In this document: in pieces, positions 1 through 8,546 of the stretch
Layout of the letters: the number at the start of each line of letters is the position of its first letter
Position numbering within the stretch: position 1 is the stretch's first letter
Source: Leishmania infantum JPCM5
Lineage: Eukaryota > Euglenozoa > Kinetoplastea > Trypanosomatida > Trypanosomatidae
DNA: 64,000 nt
Direction of reading: 5' to 3'
Assembly: GCF_000002875.2 (NCBI RefSeq)
Contig: NC_009393.2
Span: 252,001 to 316,000, forward strand
Notes under the pieces: generated by a model
Database searches by the model: none
Told to the model about the DNA's origin: nothing
The model's input: only the letters and a program-made list of their open reading frames with translations
Position numbers and translations under genes: made by a program

Positions 1-827
1 CGAGGGCGCAAAAGGAGTACACAAGCCCGACTGTGGGACAGCCCGTCCAGCTAGGCCAGAGCTGCACCACCTGCCATGTTTCTCGGCCCAGCCGCAGCAA
101 GCACTGCCGTCTGTGTCATCGGTGCGTGCGCCGGTACGACCATCACTGCCCGTGGATCAACAACGACGTGGCAGAGCGGACAACGCGCTATTTCCTCGGC
201 TTCCTTCTGTGCCACGCCATGTCCTGCACTTGGGCCTGCATCGACCTCTTCCGCAACACTCGCCAGTTTCTCGTGACACACCACGCGTGGGGGTGGGTGC
301 TGCGATACCCGAACGGCCGCACCGTCCCGCTGAACCTCTCCCAATACCTGGCGATCCTCGTCAACTTCCACTTGCTTGAGGCGTGTCTCTTCTTCTTCGC
401 CTTCTTCATCGGCCTCGTGCTGTACGCGTTCTGGGGCTATCAGATGACCTTTGCGGTGGCGAACCTGACAGTCAACGACCTCAACAAGATCGACGACACA
501 GTGGAGTTTGTGGTGACGCTGCCGACGCTGGATTTGGTATACCGTGAGTCACGCAAGGTGCGCGAGCGCCTCGAACAAGTAGCCGAGCGTAAGCCCAAGG
601 CCCTTCTGGCGCTTAAGGAGCCCCCGCCACCCAAGACAGAACCCGGGTACGAGGAGGGCGGGAAGGAGAACCTAGCGTACCGCAAGCGTGCTAAGAAGAT
701 GCTCACGGAGGACCTGAAAGGGTTGTACGACCGCGGAGTTTGGCGGAACTTGATGGAGGTCCTCTTGCCTTCCGCGCCGCTGCGCGACTCGGCCGTCCTT
801 GCCAAGGCCACGGCCTGTGTACTGTAG
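1..827 (+). CDS. DHHC-type protein S-palmitoyltransferase, 5' end outside the window
   Basis: The frame is open from base 3 to the TAG at 825-827, so the gene begins left of the window; the first GTG at 33 is not a real start. Soon after the left edge comes a cysteine-rich domain with the spacing CTTCHV...SKHCRLCHRC, followed by the catalytic DHHCPW motif and TTRYF. Two hydrophobic stretches follow (about codons 50-65 and 108-135 after base 33), then a charged Lys/Glu-rich cytosolic tail. DHHC enzymes carry a palmitoyl group on the motif cysteine and pass it to protein cysteines at membranes; usually four membrane segments flank the motif, so the first pair is probably in the missing part. 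It is the first of six plus-strand genes. The family call is firm; the substrate is unknown. Confidence 0.93.
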   Translation, partial: RAQKEYTSPTVGQPVQLGQSCTTCHVSRPSRSKHCRLCHRCVRRYDHHCPWINNDVAERTTRYFLGFLLCHAMSCTWACIDLFRNTRQFLVTHHAWGWVLRYPNGRTVPLNLSQYLAILVNFHLLEACLFFFAFFIGLVLYAFWGYQMTFAVANLTVNDLNKIDDTVEFVVTLPTLDLVYRESRKVRERLEQVAERKPKALLALKEPPPPKTEPGYEEGGKENLAYRKRAKKMLTEDLKGLYDRGVWRNLMEVLLPSAPLRDSAVLAKATACVL

Positions 828-1843
828 GGACTGGGCGGCGCTGGCGCTGATTGCACGATTCATGGCGGGAGGTCCTGTGGGGGGGGGGTGTACGTGTCCG
901 TCTGAGAGGGAAGGTGCGCATGCAAGGCACTCGCGCTGACGCCGCGCAGAAAAAAAAAACAAACGAAAAGCACAAAGAGTATTGCTGCCCGTTGTTATTG
1001 TGATGTTGGGATGGAGGTGTAGAATTGGTTACCAAGACCGTGTCCAGACTTTCCTCTCTACACCGGCCCCCTCCCTCCCGACACACACACACACACGCAC
1101 ACATTCACGGCTCCAACAAAGCATCCCCTCCCACCTTCAGGTGCGCGAGTGCGAGGCACATGCGCACATGCACGTGAACATGGAGGTGTGTATATATATG
1201 GATATGGATATATATGTGTGTTGCCCTTTCAACACCAGAACAGAAAAGAAAGAATAGGGGTGGGGCCACCACCACCAACACGCGCACCTCTTCTGAGCGT
1301 TTTTCTCTCTGCCGTAGCCTAAGCCTCTGCGTGCACACACCGAGCTGTATCACGCATGAATAGTGCGCAAGCCTTCGTGCGCACAGCTCCACAAGGGTGT
1401 AGCTGCGCGTCGGCGTCGTGCTTGTGAGCCTGAGATGTCTTCGATCACTCGCCCCCCCCCCTTCCTATCCTCCTCATCTCTCTCCCCTCCCCCATTCCCG
1501 CACTCTACCCTCCCTTGTTCTCCTGTGCTGACCCCAGAGCTACTAATGCTTGGGGGCCCCACAGCGGTTGCTCGCCGTTTGTACGCGCGTGTGTATTTTT
1601 GCATGTGTGTATGCGTGTGCACGTCCGTTCGTGACTGCCAACATCCCTGCATTGCTCGACTCCACAACCACAACGACCGCTCGCTATCCTCCTTTGCGCC
1701 AGCGTCCGGCGCACGCGCGCATCAGTTTGTGTATTGCTGTCGCTGCCCCCACACGCTTGGTCTATCACTCTTTTTCCTCTCTCGTCCTCCTGTTGCTCCG
1801 GTGTGTGTGTGTGTGTGTGTGCCCTTCTCGTGTCCCAGTATCG
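828..1843. other. Intergenic region with microsatellites and a splice-acceptor-like tract
   Basis: No gene is visible in this kilobase. It holds a CA repeat (1081-1096), an AT-rich tata/gata stretch (about 1189-1220), a long C/T tract (about 1450-1525) and a GT repeat (1801-1820). It should contain the 3' UTR of the palmitoyltransferase and the 5' UTR of the next gene. Confidence 0.7.
1450..1534 (+). promoter_or_regulatory. Polypyrimidine tract and candidate spliced-leader acceptor for the P-loop kinase gene
   Basis: About 75 bases of almost pure C and T are followed by the first clear AG in 'gaccccagag' near 1533. Trypanosomatid genes are trans-spliced at the first AG or so after such a tract. 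A second, shorter T/C tract (about 1768-1799) followed by CAG at 1836-1838 lies only 5 bases before the ATG, so the upstream site is the more reasonable choice. The exact site is inferred. Confidence 0.4.
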
Positions 1844-3757
1844 ATGGCCACGACTGCCTCACCTCAGACGGGATCAAGCCCCACCGTCCCTACACCTGTG
1901 GCACCGCCGTCGATCGATGAAGCACTGTCGTACTGGATTGGGCTCTCGCGCCTCATTCACCGCGTCTGCGTGACGTCCGACTCTACACCGTCCGCTGATG
2001 AGTGCGTGCCATCCGATCGGCTCCAAAGATGCATCGGTAACGCGGAGGGCGAGCCGTCGACCTTTACTCGCTACGCCCTTCACCGTGTGCTGCTCTGCTG
2101 TGGCATAAAGCAGCATCGCGTTCGAAAGACCGCCGACCACATGCTTGCACAGCTTCTCTCGGCAGCCTACACCACCGCAGCCGCCCTCACTGTGCCAGTC
2201 GTCTTGCTGGACAACGAATCACCGGCATCGACGCCTTTCCGTTCACCAGTGCGTCAGTTGCCCGTACCGTTGCCTGTTCTCGTGGCGGACTGGCTGAAGC
2301 AGTCCTCTGCTGACGATCAGAACGCGTCCCAGCACAACCGCTACTGTCTGCGGGTCCCCGCCGTCACGTGGAGCAGGAGCATCATCAAGTGGTTGGGAAG
2401 TGAACTGCGAGGGCAGATGATTTCGCTGAGGCCGCTTTCCCGGTGGAGCATGGTGTGTGCGCAACAGTCCGGACGCATGCCTGTAGTCATCTTTGTCGGC
2501 GGCGCCAGCGGCGCAGGGAAGAGCACGCTGGCCAGCCTGGTGGCGAGTCAGCTGCGCGTCCCAAACGTGCTGTCTACCGACACAGTGCGTCAGGTGTTGC
2601 GGACGCGCCTGTGTGGGCACGAGGCGCAGTTCCCGGCCCTCTTTGTGTCCACGTATGAGGCGCACAAGGTGACGGCAGATGATGGTCACGTCTCCGCGGA
2701 TAACGGATCTGCGGTGCCGCATGCGCTGAGCGCCGACGAGAACGCCATCGTTCAAGGGTACGATGCACAGTGCGAGCTGGTCCTCCGCGTCCTTGACGGG
2801 ATGCTGGCGCGCCTCCTCGCTCGCCGCGAGTCGATCGTGGTGGAAGGGGTGCATTTGCTTCCGCGATATCTGGCGGCGAAGCGCGCCGAGCTTCTCGTGT
2901 CGCGTGTGGCCTGCGTTCCTGTTCTCGTGCGCATCCCCAAGGCGGACAGTCACCTGGAGCGGCTCTGCATCCGCGCACGCGGCATGTCCATGCGGGCGCA
3001 AAACAACAGGTACATCGCCTCCTTCAAAGCAATCCGCACCATCCAAGCTCACCTGGTCGACAGTGTGGAGGCGGCATCGCTGCCGGTTCTGGTGCTTTCG
3101 AACACGAACATGGACAAGTCCTTCACCGCGCTCCACCACACCCTGTTGGAGACCATGGAGTACGCCGCGGTGCACGGCTGGCCTGCGGACGCAGCAGCGG
3201 CGGCCGAAGTCCCTCTCACTGGGCTGGTCTTCACGTCTGTAAAAGACAGACTTGTTGCGGTGGTGCGGCAGCGGCGGTGTCGCCGCAGCGCCACAGATGA
3301 CAAGACCAACACGTCGAGCCGGACGGGTGCATCCGCGCCGGGAGACGAGGAAAAGGGGGGCGTGGCAACGGGCCCCTGCGGCGCACTCGTACTCGCACCC
3401 CACGCACGACTGCCAGCTCATTCCCCGGCGGGCAGCAGCAGCAGCAACGGTGCAGCGCCACGCGCTCGCTCTGCAGAGCTGCTGGGGGTGGTACAGCGTT
3501 GCCTTCTCGAGCAAGGCTTGCGTTATCACTCTCGCACCAGTAATGCTCAGGCAGATGCCGCAACGGTGTATGGTTCGTCCGGCGTGCTCGGCGCGCGGGA
3601 CGCCAGCAGTTGCTTCCACGCACACGTTGTCGTACGCCGCTCTTTCACCATCGCGGCGAAGTCGCACATCGGCCTGACCGCGTCGTCTCACCTTCCGTTA
3701 GCCGACCGCAACGACGAGCTCGACGAGGTGGAGATGCCGTCCCTGATCGGCTCATGA
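1844..3757 (+). CDS. P-loop kinase related to 2-phosphoglycerate kinase / Lpa1
   Basis: This 637-residue protein starts at the ATG at 1844. The frame is open further upstream, but that part translates low-complexity GT-repeat DNA. A Walker A motif, GASGAGKST, lies at residues 220-228 (Lys226), followed by LSTDTVRQVLR and, about 100 residues later, VVEGVHLLP. That order (P-loop, S-T-D-x-hydrophobic-R, E-G-V-H) is typical of 2-phosphoglycerate kinases and the plant Lpa1-type proteins linked to inositol phosphate metabolism. The 200-residue N-terminal part may correspond to the ATP-cone-like or regulatory region seen in relatives. The C-terminal 200 residues are Ser/Gly/Arg-rich and look disordered. 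The substrate cannot be told from sequence: 2-phosphoglycerate, an inositol phosphate or another small phosphate ester are all possible. Confidence 0.75.
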   Translation: MATTASPQTGSSPTVPTPVAPPSIDEALSYWIGLSRLIHRVCVTSDSTPSADECVPSDRLQRCIGNAEGEPSTFTRYALHRVLLCCGIKQHRVRKTADHMLAQLLSAAYTTAAALTVPVVLLDNESPASTPFRSPVRQLPVPLPVLVADWLKQSSADDQNASQHNRYCLRVPAVTWSRSIIKWLGSELRGQMISLRPLSRWSMVCAQQSGRMPVVIFVGGASGAGKSTLASLVASQLRVPNVLSTDTVRQVLRTRLCGHEAQFPALFVSTYEAHKVTADDGHVSADNGSAVPHALSADENAIVQGYDAQCELVLRVLDGMLARLLARRESIVVEGVHLLPRYLAAKRAELLVSRVACVPVLVRIPKADSHLERLCIRARGMSMRAQNNRYIASFKAIRTIQAHLVDSVEAASLPVLVLSNTNMDKSFTALHHTLLETMEYAAVHGWPADAAAAAEVPLTGLVFTSVKDRLVAVVRQRRCRRSATDDKTNTSSRTGASAPGDEEKGGVATGPCGALVLAPHARLPAHSPAGSSSSNGAAPRARSAELLGVVQRCLLEQGLRYHSRTSNAQADAATVYGSSGVLGARDASSCFHAHVVVRRSFTIAAKSHIGLTASSHLPLADRNDELDEVEMPSLIGS

Positions 3758-4412
3758 AGGTGGTTCGATTTAACTCGCACGTGCACACGTGAAGAAGAGG
3801 CGAGAGGGGGATGTCATGCATAACGCCAACTTTTCATTGCGCGTGGTTGTCGCTTGTTTGCTGCTCATCACACCCGCACAGAACCGTCGGCATCGTCATC
3901 GCTTCCACTGCCGCCTCTCTCTCTCTGGGTGTTTGTACGTGGGGAAGGGGGCGGGAGGGGTTTGTTCTGTGACACACACACACACACACATGCCTCCCTC
4001 CCCCTCCCTGTCGTCGTCACTGCGCCTGTTGCGCACTGTTGCGGCCGCTACCATGTTGCGTTGTCCTCTTCAGGAGTGTGTGAGGGGCCTCTCCTCACTC
4101 CTCCTTCCTCCCTCCTCCTCCCACCCCACCCTCGACTTCTTGCACCAACCACCAACCCTCCACGACTTGCAGATCGCTCTGGATTGACCGTAATGACGGT
4201 GGCAACGCAGTCGCGTGCGCGCTTGGGGGGGGGAGGAGGGAAGGGCGGACCTTTTCTGCACTCGCGACATGCGTGATTCAAAATTAACGCGAACGGGCTT
4301 ACCTCACTCCTCTCTCTGCCTTTTATTGTCATCGCTTTCTTCTCGGTGAAGGAGATACTCTCGCGGCGTCGTACGCAGGCGGGCAGGTGCCGTTTGTCCA
4401 TCGTCTCTTGTC
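3758..4412. other. Intergenic region
   Basis: No gene is seen. There is a CA repeat at 3972-3990, a C/T-rich block around 4091-4140 with AG at 4171-4172, and a second pyrimidine block just before the next gene. Confidence 0.65.
4298..4351 (+). promoter_or_regulatory. Candidate trans-splicing signal upstream of TYW3
   Basis: A T/C-rich tract with several TTT and CTCT blocks is followed by the first AG at 4350-4351, which would leave a 5' UTR of about 60 bases before the ATG at 4413. The stronger C/T tract at 4091-4140 with AG at 4171-4172 is an alternative. Confidence 0.4.
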
Positions 4413-5471
4413 ATGTCTGACACCGCGCCTGGTTCAGCGCCCGCGCCGGTCACGGCTACTGTTGATGCGCCCCCATTGTCGGCCCCAACGAAGGTGAAGC
4501 CGCCGCGCAAGAAGCCACCGAGGACGGAAGAAGCCAAGCCCCGGCTGCTCGCTCCGGCAAACGGCGTCTCCGCACAGCAGCAGAAGCAGCGGGACAAGGA
4601 GTTTGCCACGCACAAGGCGCACATTCTGGCCAATCTGCAGACAAACGTGTGTGACCTGAGCCCCAAGGGAAGCGTAGATGCGAAGTGTCTCCCTGTGATG
4701 GATGTGCTCAACACGCACAAGGACTACGTCACCACGAGCAGCTGCAGCGGACGCATTGCCCTCTTCCACAGCATCAAACACAGCGAGGCTTGTGGGGCCG
4801 ACGACGGGACGGCAACGCCGAGGCCGCGCATGAAGCGTGGCGAAAACGCGGCGCTTGGCTGGGTATTCGTGAAGCACGGCATGCTGCGCCCGATGGAGAT
4901 GGCGCAGGTGGTGGGTTTCCTCTGCGGGGCACCCACCACCCCGGAGGACGTAGCGCTGGATGCGGCGCAGTTGGAGAAGCACGCGGCTCACATGGCCTCT
5001 GTGAGCGGCAGCGCCCACTGCCACGGCGCCGCCCCTGGTTCCTTGCTTGCTGAGATGTATGATGGCGAAGTGGAGGGAGTGCTGGTGGCGGCGGGAATGA
5101 GCGGAGACGAGGTTGCGGCACTGCCCGTTCCTACGCGCGGTACCGTGTCGCTCAAGATGGAGCCGTTTGTGATGCACGTTCGGTGCCGCACGATGGAGGC
5201 TGCAAAGCTGCTGCACTCGGCGGCCGTTAGCGACAGCGGGTACCGCAACAGCGGCGTTGTCCCGCCTGGCAAAAAGATCATGTGCGGCATCCGCGGTGCT
5301 GCTGGACTGGGACTGGAGGTGCCTGTCGTCCTTGACGGTGTCAACCACGTGGCGTCTCAGCGGGCATACGTTTGGGCGCTGCTGGGACTCGCGAATGAAA
5401 AGATGGAGGCGAACGAGAAGAAGATAAGGCTGCTGGAGAAGTCCGTGGCGGCGCGCGTTTTGCCGGCGTGA
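4413..5471 (+). CDS. TYW3: TYW3: tRNA wybutosine-synthesizing methyltransferase
   Basis: The product has 352 residues. The family signature is clear: DLSPKGSVD at residues 81-89, SSCSGRI at 109-115, then a GWVFVKH segment, and near the C-terminus EPFVMHVRCR and GYRNSGVV followed by a GIRG-type strand. TYW3 methylates the N-4 position of the 4-demethylwyosine intermediate during wybutosine formation at G37 of tRNA-Phe, using S-adenosylmethionine. The protein is longer than usual (about 200-260 residues). The extra length is a Pro/Lys/Ala-rich N-terminal extension of about 60 residues and an insertion near residues 165-200. The ending ALLGLANEKMEANEKKIRLLEKSV is a probable coiled coil, also common in the family. 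Confidence 0.9.
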   Translation: MSDTAPGSAPAPVTATVDAPPLSAPTKVKPPRKKPPRTEEAKPRLLAPANGVSAQQQKQRDKEFATHKAHILANLQTNVCDLSPKGSVDAKCLPVMDVLNTHKDYVTTSSCSGRIALFHSIKHSEACGADDGTATPRPRMKRGENAALGWVFVKHGMLRPMEMAQVVGFLCGAPTTPEDVALDAAQLEKHAAHMASVSGSAHCHGAAPGSLLAEMYDGEVEGVLVAAGMSGDEVAALPVPTRGTVSLKMEPFVMHVRCRTMEAAKLLHSAAVSDSGYRNSGVVPPGKKIMCGIRGAAGLGLEVPVVLDGVNHVASQRAYVWALLGLANEKMEANEKKIRLLEKSVAARVLPA

Positions 5472-6189
5472 TGGCCACGCTCAGCCCCTAAATCGCGCAA
5501 CGAAAGCTAACAACGTGTGGACGTATCTGAGTAGCCCAGTGTTCTAGTCAACGCGCGGGCGCACAAGTACCTGCCGTGAGCAGGCCATCTCATTCCTACC
5601 TCCCGCCCCACTAAGACACGCGCAAAAAAGGAGGCAAGAAAGAGACAGGGCACAAGCGGTGCGCGGCTCTCCGGCAGCAGCGGCGTGGGGGTACAGCTGT
5701 CCCGCTACGACTGCCGAAGCAGCCCCGATCATCCCTCCCCACCCCCACCCCTCCCTACCCCTTTTGTCCTCTCCCGTGCACCGCGGGCGATCACGTACGC
5801 CGCCTTGGGAACGATCCCGCTACGCACGCCCCGCAGTGTGTCTGTGTGTGTGTGTGTGTGTGTGTCTTTCCCTCTCTCCTTCCCTCTGTGTGCCTCCACC
5901 ACCACTACCGTCATCTCTCCTCCTCCTCCTCTGTCTTCTTGTGGACGTACCGTGCGCACGTGGCGACGTCAATCGGTGACGATCGCCGTTTTACTGCGCC
6001 TACGCGAGAAGAGTTTCTCAGCCCCCCCCCCCCACCCACCCACCCACCCCCCTACATCACGCGTCATCGGTCCGCGTCACAGGTCTGCCTTCATCATCTT
6101 GCTGCGTTCGTCTTTACTTGACAGTCGCGCTGTCCTCTTTAACCTTTCGCTCCTCGGCTGTGCAACACAACTGCTCCGCAGACCAGAAA
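5472..6189. other. Intergenic region with GT repeat, pyrimidine tract and CCCA repeat
   Basis: No gene is seen. A GT repeat (about 5836-5866) is followed by a long T/C tract (about 5868-5942) and by a C-rich CCCA repeat (6021-6052). A final tract ending in TTGACAG near 6122 could be the splice acceptor for prefoldin. Confidence 0.65.
6021..6052. repeat. Poly-C / (CCCA)n repeat in the prefoldin 5' flank
   Basis: A run of 12 C is followed by four CCCA-type units and another C run. The minus strand, which is the template for prefoldin, therefore has a G-run array able to form a four-stranded structure. On the RNA strand it could act as a C-rich pyrimidine tract. Confidence 0.8.
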
Positions 6190-6606
6190 ATGAGCGTGAA
6201 CACCAGTGCGTCGGAGAGCTCTCTCACTGAGGAGCAGATTGTGCAGCAGTACAATCGCATGCGTCAGGAGCAGAGCGCCATCATGTCCCGCATCGCCGAG
6301 CTGGAGAATGAGTCCCACGAGCACGACCTCGTCGCGACCGAGCTGCGCCCGCTCAACAAGGACCGCTGCTGTCATCGCCTTGTCGGTGGCGCGCTAGTGG
6401 AGCTCACGGTGGGCGAGGTGCTGCCGGACATTGAGGAGAACTTAGCCGCCATCCGCGAAGCGCTCGGGCAGCTAAACAAGGGCCTCATGGAGAAAGAGAA
6501 GCAGATGGACGATTTCATGACCAAGCACAAGCTGAACCGCCCTGGCACGAACCAGGCCGTGACGGCCAATCAAAACAACGAGGGCAACCGCGGCGTTCTG
6601 GCGTGA
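6190..6606 (+). CDS. PFDN2: Prefoldin subunit 2
   Basis: This is a 138-residue beta-type prefoldin subunit. Two coiled-coil helices (about residues 14-45 and 85-120) flank a short beta hairpin containing LRPLNKDRCCHRLVGGALVE, which is the family core, followed by TVGEVLP and the second helix ending in a basic tail. Prefoldin is a six-subunit cytosolic chaperone that hands actin and tubulin to the CCT chaperonin. The start at 6190 gives the usual family length; the frame is open upstream but lacks family similarity there. The extension after residue 122 is short and Asn/Gln-rich. Confidence 0.92.
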   Translation: MSVNTSASESSLTEEQIVQQYNRMRQEQSAIMSRIAELENESHEHDLVATELRPLNKDRCCHRLVGGALVELTVGEVLPDIEENLAAIREALGQLNKGLMEKEKQMDDFMTKHKLNRPGTNQAVTANQNNEGNRGVLA

Positions 6607-7141
6607 CGCGGCGCTCGATGCGGTGCAGCAGTTGTGGGCCGCGGAGTCTGCGCGTGACTATCTGTGTGCGTGGCGTATATATTATGTGTGTCTAAGTCAG
6701 TAACAGCGTCTCCCTCCGCGGCCCCCCTCCTCCTCCCCCCTCCCTGTCTGCGAGTCTTACCACACGCGGATATGTATCTATGAGGGGTGTTCGTGTTCGT
6801 GTCTGTTTGGCGTAGATCTACCTTCTTACCTGAGAGAGACATACGAAAAAAAAAAGGAAGCGAGAGCGACACTGAAAGCCTCCGCACCCCTCCCTCCGCC
6901 CGCTCTCTTCCGCCTCGCCGTCCGGGCGGCACGTAGGTGGGGACCGAACACCAAGATGATGTGCAGTCGAATTCGTGCTTCACGTATGCCATGCCCTTTC
7001 TTGACAACCCCTCGCAGTCCTCAATGGTATCCCTTGCCAAGCCTCTCCACCCGAAACTCCCGCTCTCCCCTCTGCGCTCGTGGACACTCACCGTAAAGAA
7101 GAAGCGAACAACAGACGATCCCCTGCACAGGCGCGGGCCGA
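6607..7141. other. Intergenic region
   Basis: No supported gene. There is a C/T-rich block at about 6715-6750 and 6880-6920, an A-run near 6845-6854, and otherwise ordinary sequence. A plus-strand frame at 6937-7188 is short and overlaps the next gene; I do not regard it as real. Confidence 0.6.
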
Positions 7142-8254
7142 ATGTTTCCGCAAGGGCTGATCGATCAATGGCTGAGCAAATCACGTGATGGCCGCCGCAG
7201 CGTGCGAGAGGACCGGAAAGCAACGCCAGCCATCCTGGACAACATCGACCGCCTCGAGGAGTACTGCCGTAGCCACCCCTACGACGTCTTCTGTGCGAGC
7301 ACGTTGCAACATCCACCCTTTGCCCTCCACGCACTGGAGAGCGAAGCGGCGGAGCAGCAGCGGCTCGCACAGCCGCCGCCGGTGTTCGCAGCGACCGTCC
7401 CCTCGCCCTCTGCTCACACGACGGCCTCCAATGAGGTGAGGGGCGGCGTCTGTGGGCGGTACGCAGACGGAGACGAATCTCGCGCGTCGGTGGCGGCTGC
7501 TCGTCAACATCTGCACAACGTCGCTGCGCGACTCGCCGCGTATCTGCAGTCTAGCGGCGCGGTGAGGAGTTCGGCAAGCCGGCATAAGGAAGAGTCGCAG
7601 TGCACCGTTGTGGCAGACTTCTTTGTGCACTTGCTGTCGGAGGCGGCGGTGGCTGCCGTGTACCGGCAGGGTATCGCCGCGCAGGTGGAGGCCGAGGAGC
7701 GGGCGGCCTTTCAGCATCGTCAGTCACGGCGACGGTTGCAACTGCGCGTTGACAGTAAGCACGACGTTACTCTGGAGCGTCTGGAGTTGTCAGACAGTAA
7801 GGGAGCAGGCACCGAGGCCGTCCATGAAGTCGAGGGTCTAACGGTGGTGCGGCCCATTGCTGACTACCGGCGCCTGAGTCAGGGGCTCGCTTCGCTGTGG
7901 AGTTTGCTGGCACAAACGGAGCGACGTGGTGGACTGGCGGCCGGCGGACCACCTTCGAAAAAACGCAGCCGCGAGAGCACCGTCGATACCGGCTCGGTGA
8001 ACGACAACGACAACCTGTGGACGCGCGTGCGTGTGGACTGTCTGCGCCACTGGCTTGGCGACCGCGGCCTTCCACCCCCGCCGCCTCTTCAGGGCACCGC
8101 AGCGTTGGGGGAGTCTCAACAAAAGACAGAGGCATCGTCGCCAGCGATGCCGGGTGGCGCGTGGTGGAGTCGGCCGCTCTACATCTCCGAGCGCGATGTA
8201 GAGTTTGCCCTGCGCAAGGTGCTCGCGGACGTCACAGCATCCACAGCCTCGTAA
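7142..8254 (+). CDS. Hypothetical protein, 370 residues, possibly nuclear
   Basis: I do not recognise a family. The N-terminus (FPQGLIDQWLSKSRDGRRSVRE) begins an amphipathic helical region with an acidic-basic pattern. Residues 100-200 are Ala-rich helices, and a PSKKRSRE stretch near residue 275 resembles a monopartite nuclear localisation signal. The last 40 residues (WWSRPLYISERDVEFALRKVLADV) look like a folded helical end, somewhat like a histone-fold or kinetochore tail, but this is only an impression. It reads as a real gene because of its length, its non-repetitive sequence and its place between two genes on the same strand. Confidence 0.7.
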   Translation: MFPQGLIDQWLSKSRDGRRSVREDRKATPAILDNIDRLEEYCRSHPYDVFCASTLQHPPFALHALESEAAEQQRLAQPPPVFAATVPSPSAHTTASNEVRGGVCGRYADGDESRASVAAARQHLHNVAARLAAYLQSSGAVRSSASRHKEESQCTVVADFFVHLLSEAAVAAVYRQGIAAQVEAEERAAFQHRQSRRRLQLRVDSKHDVTLERLELSDSKGAGTEAVHEVEGLTVVRPIADYRRLSQGLASLWSLLAQTERRGGLAAGGPPSKKRSRESTVDTGSVNDNDNLWTRVRVDCLRHWLGDRGLPPPPPLQGTAALGESQQKTEASSPAMPGGAWWSRPLYISERDVEFALRKVLADVTASTAS

Positions 8255-8399
8255 GGTGTCTGCTGGGACCTATCCAAACACAAACACTCGAATAAAAACT
8301 CTTTGATTCGGGCCCAAAGCAGCCGCAAGAGCAGCAACTGCCATTGCCTGCCACACCTGCCCCCTCATGCGCGCTAGCACTGGAGACGGCGTCATGTCT

Positions 8400-8448
8400 A
8401 CTCCTGTCAGTCCCGTCTCACGCCTCTCCACCGTTTCGTCTGGCACAG
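8400..8448 (+). promoter_or_regulatory. Candidate trans-splicing signal upstream of the glycosyltransferase
   Basis: A T/C-rich stretch ends in GGCACAG, with AG at 8447-8448, about 100 bases before the ATG at 8547. It sits in the 292-base gap between two plus-strand genes. Confidence 0.35.
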
Positions 8449-8546
8449 CTGCCCTCGCCAAGAGCACACTGCACATATTTTACCTTGTAGGTTGAACAGG
8501 ACACCGCGCGCAGCGCCACTGCGCACCGCCTACGAAACGTTCACCC

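Noticed and set aside
2243..3691. Minus-strand frame of 482 codons
   Set aside because: It is the shadow of the P-loop kinase gene, which has clear motifs on the plus strand.
4434..5348. Minus-strand frame of 304 codons
   Set aside because: It lies opposite TYW3, which carries the family signature.
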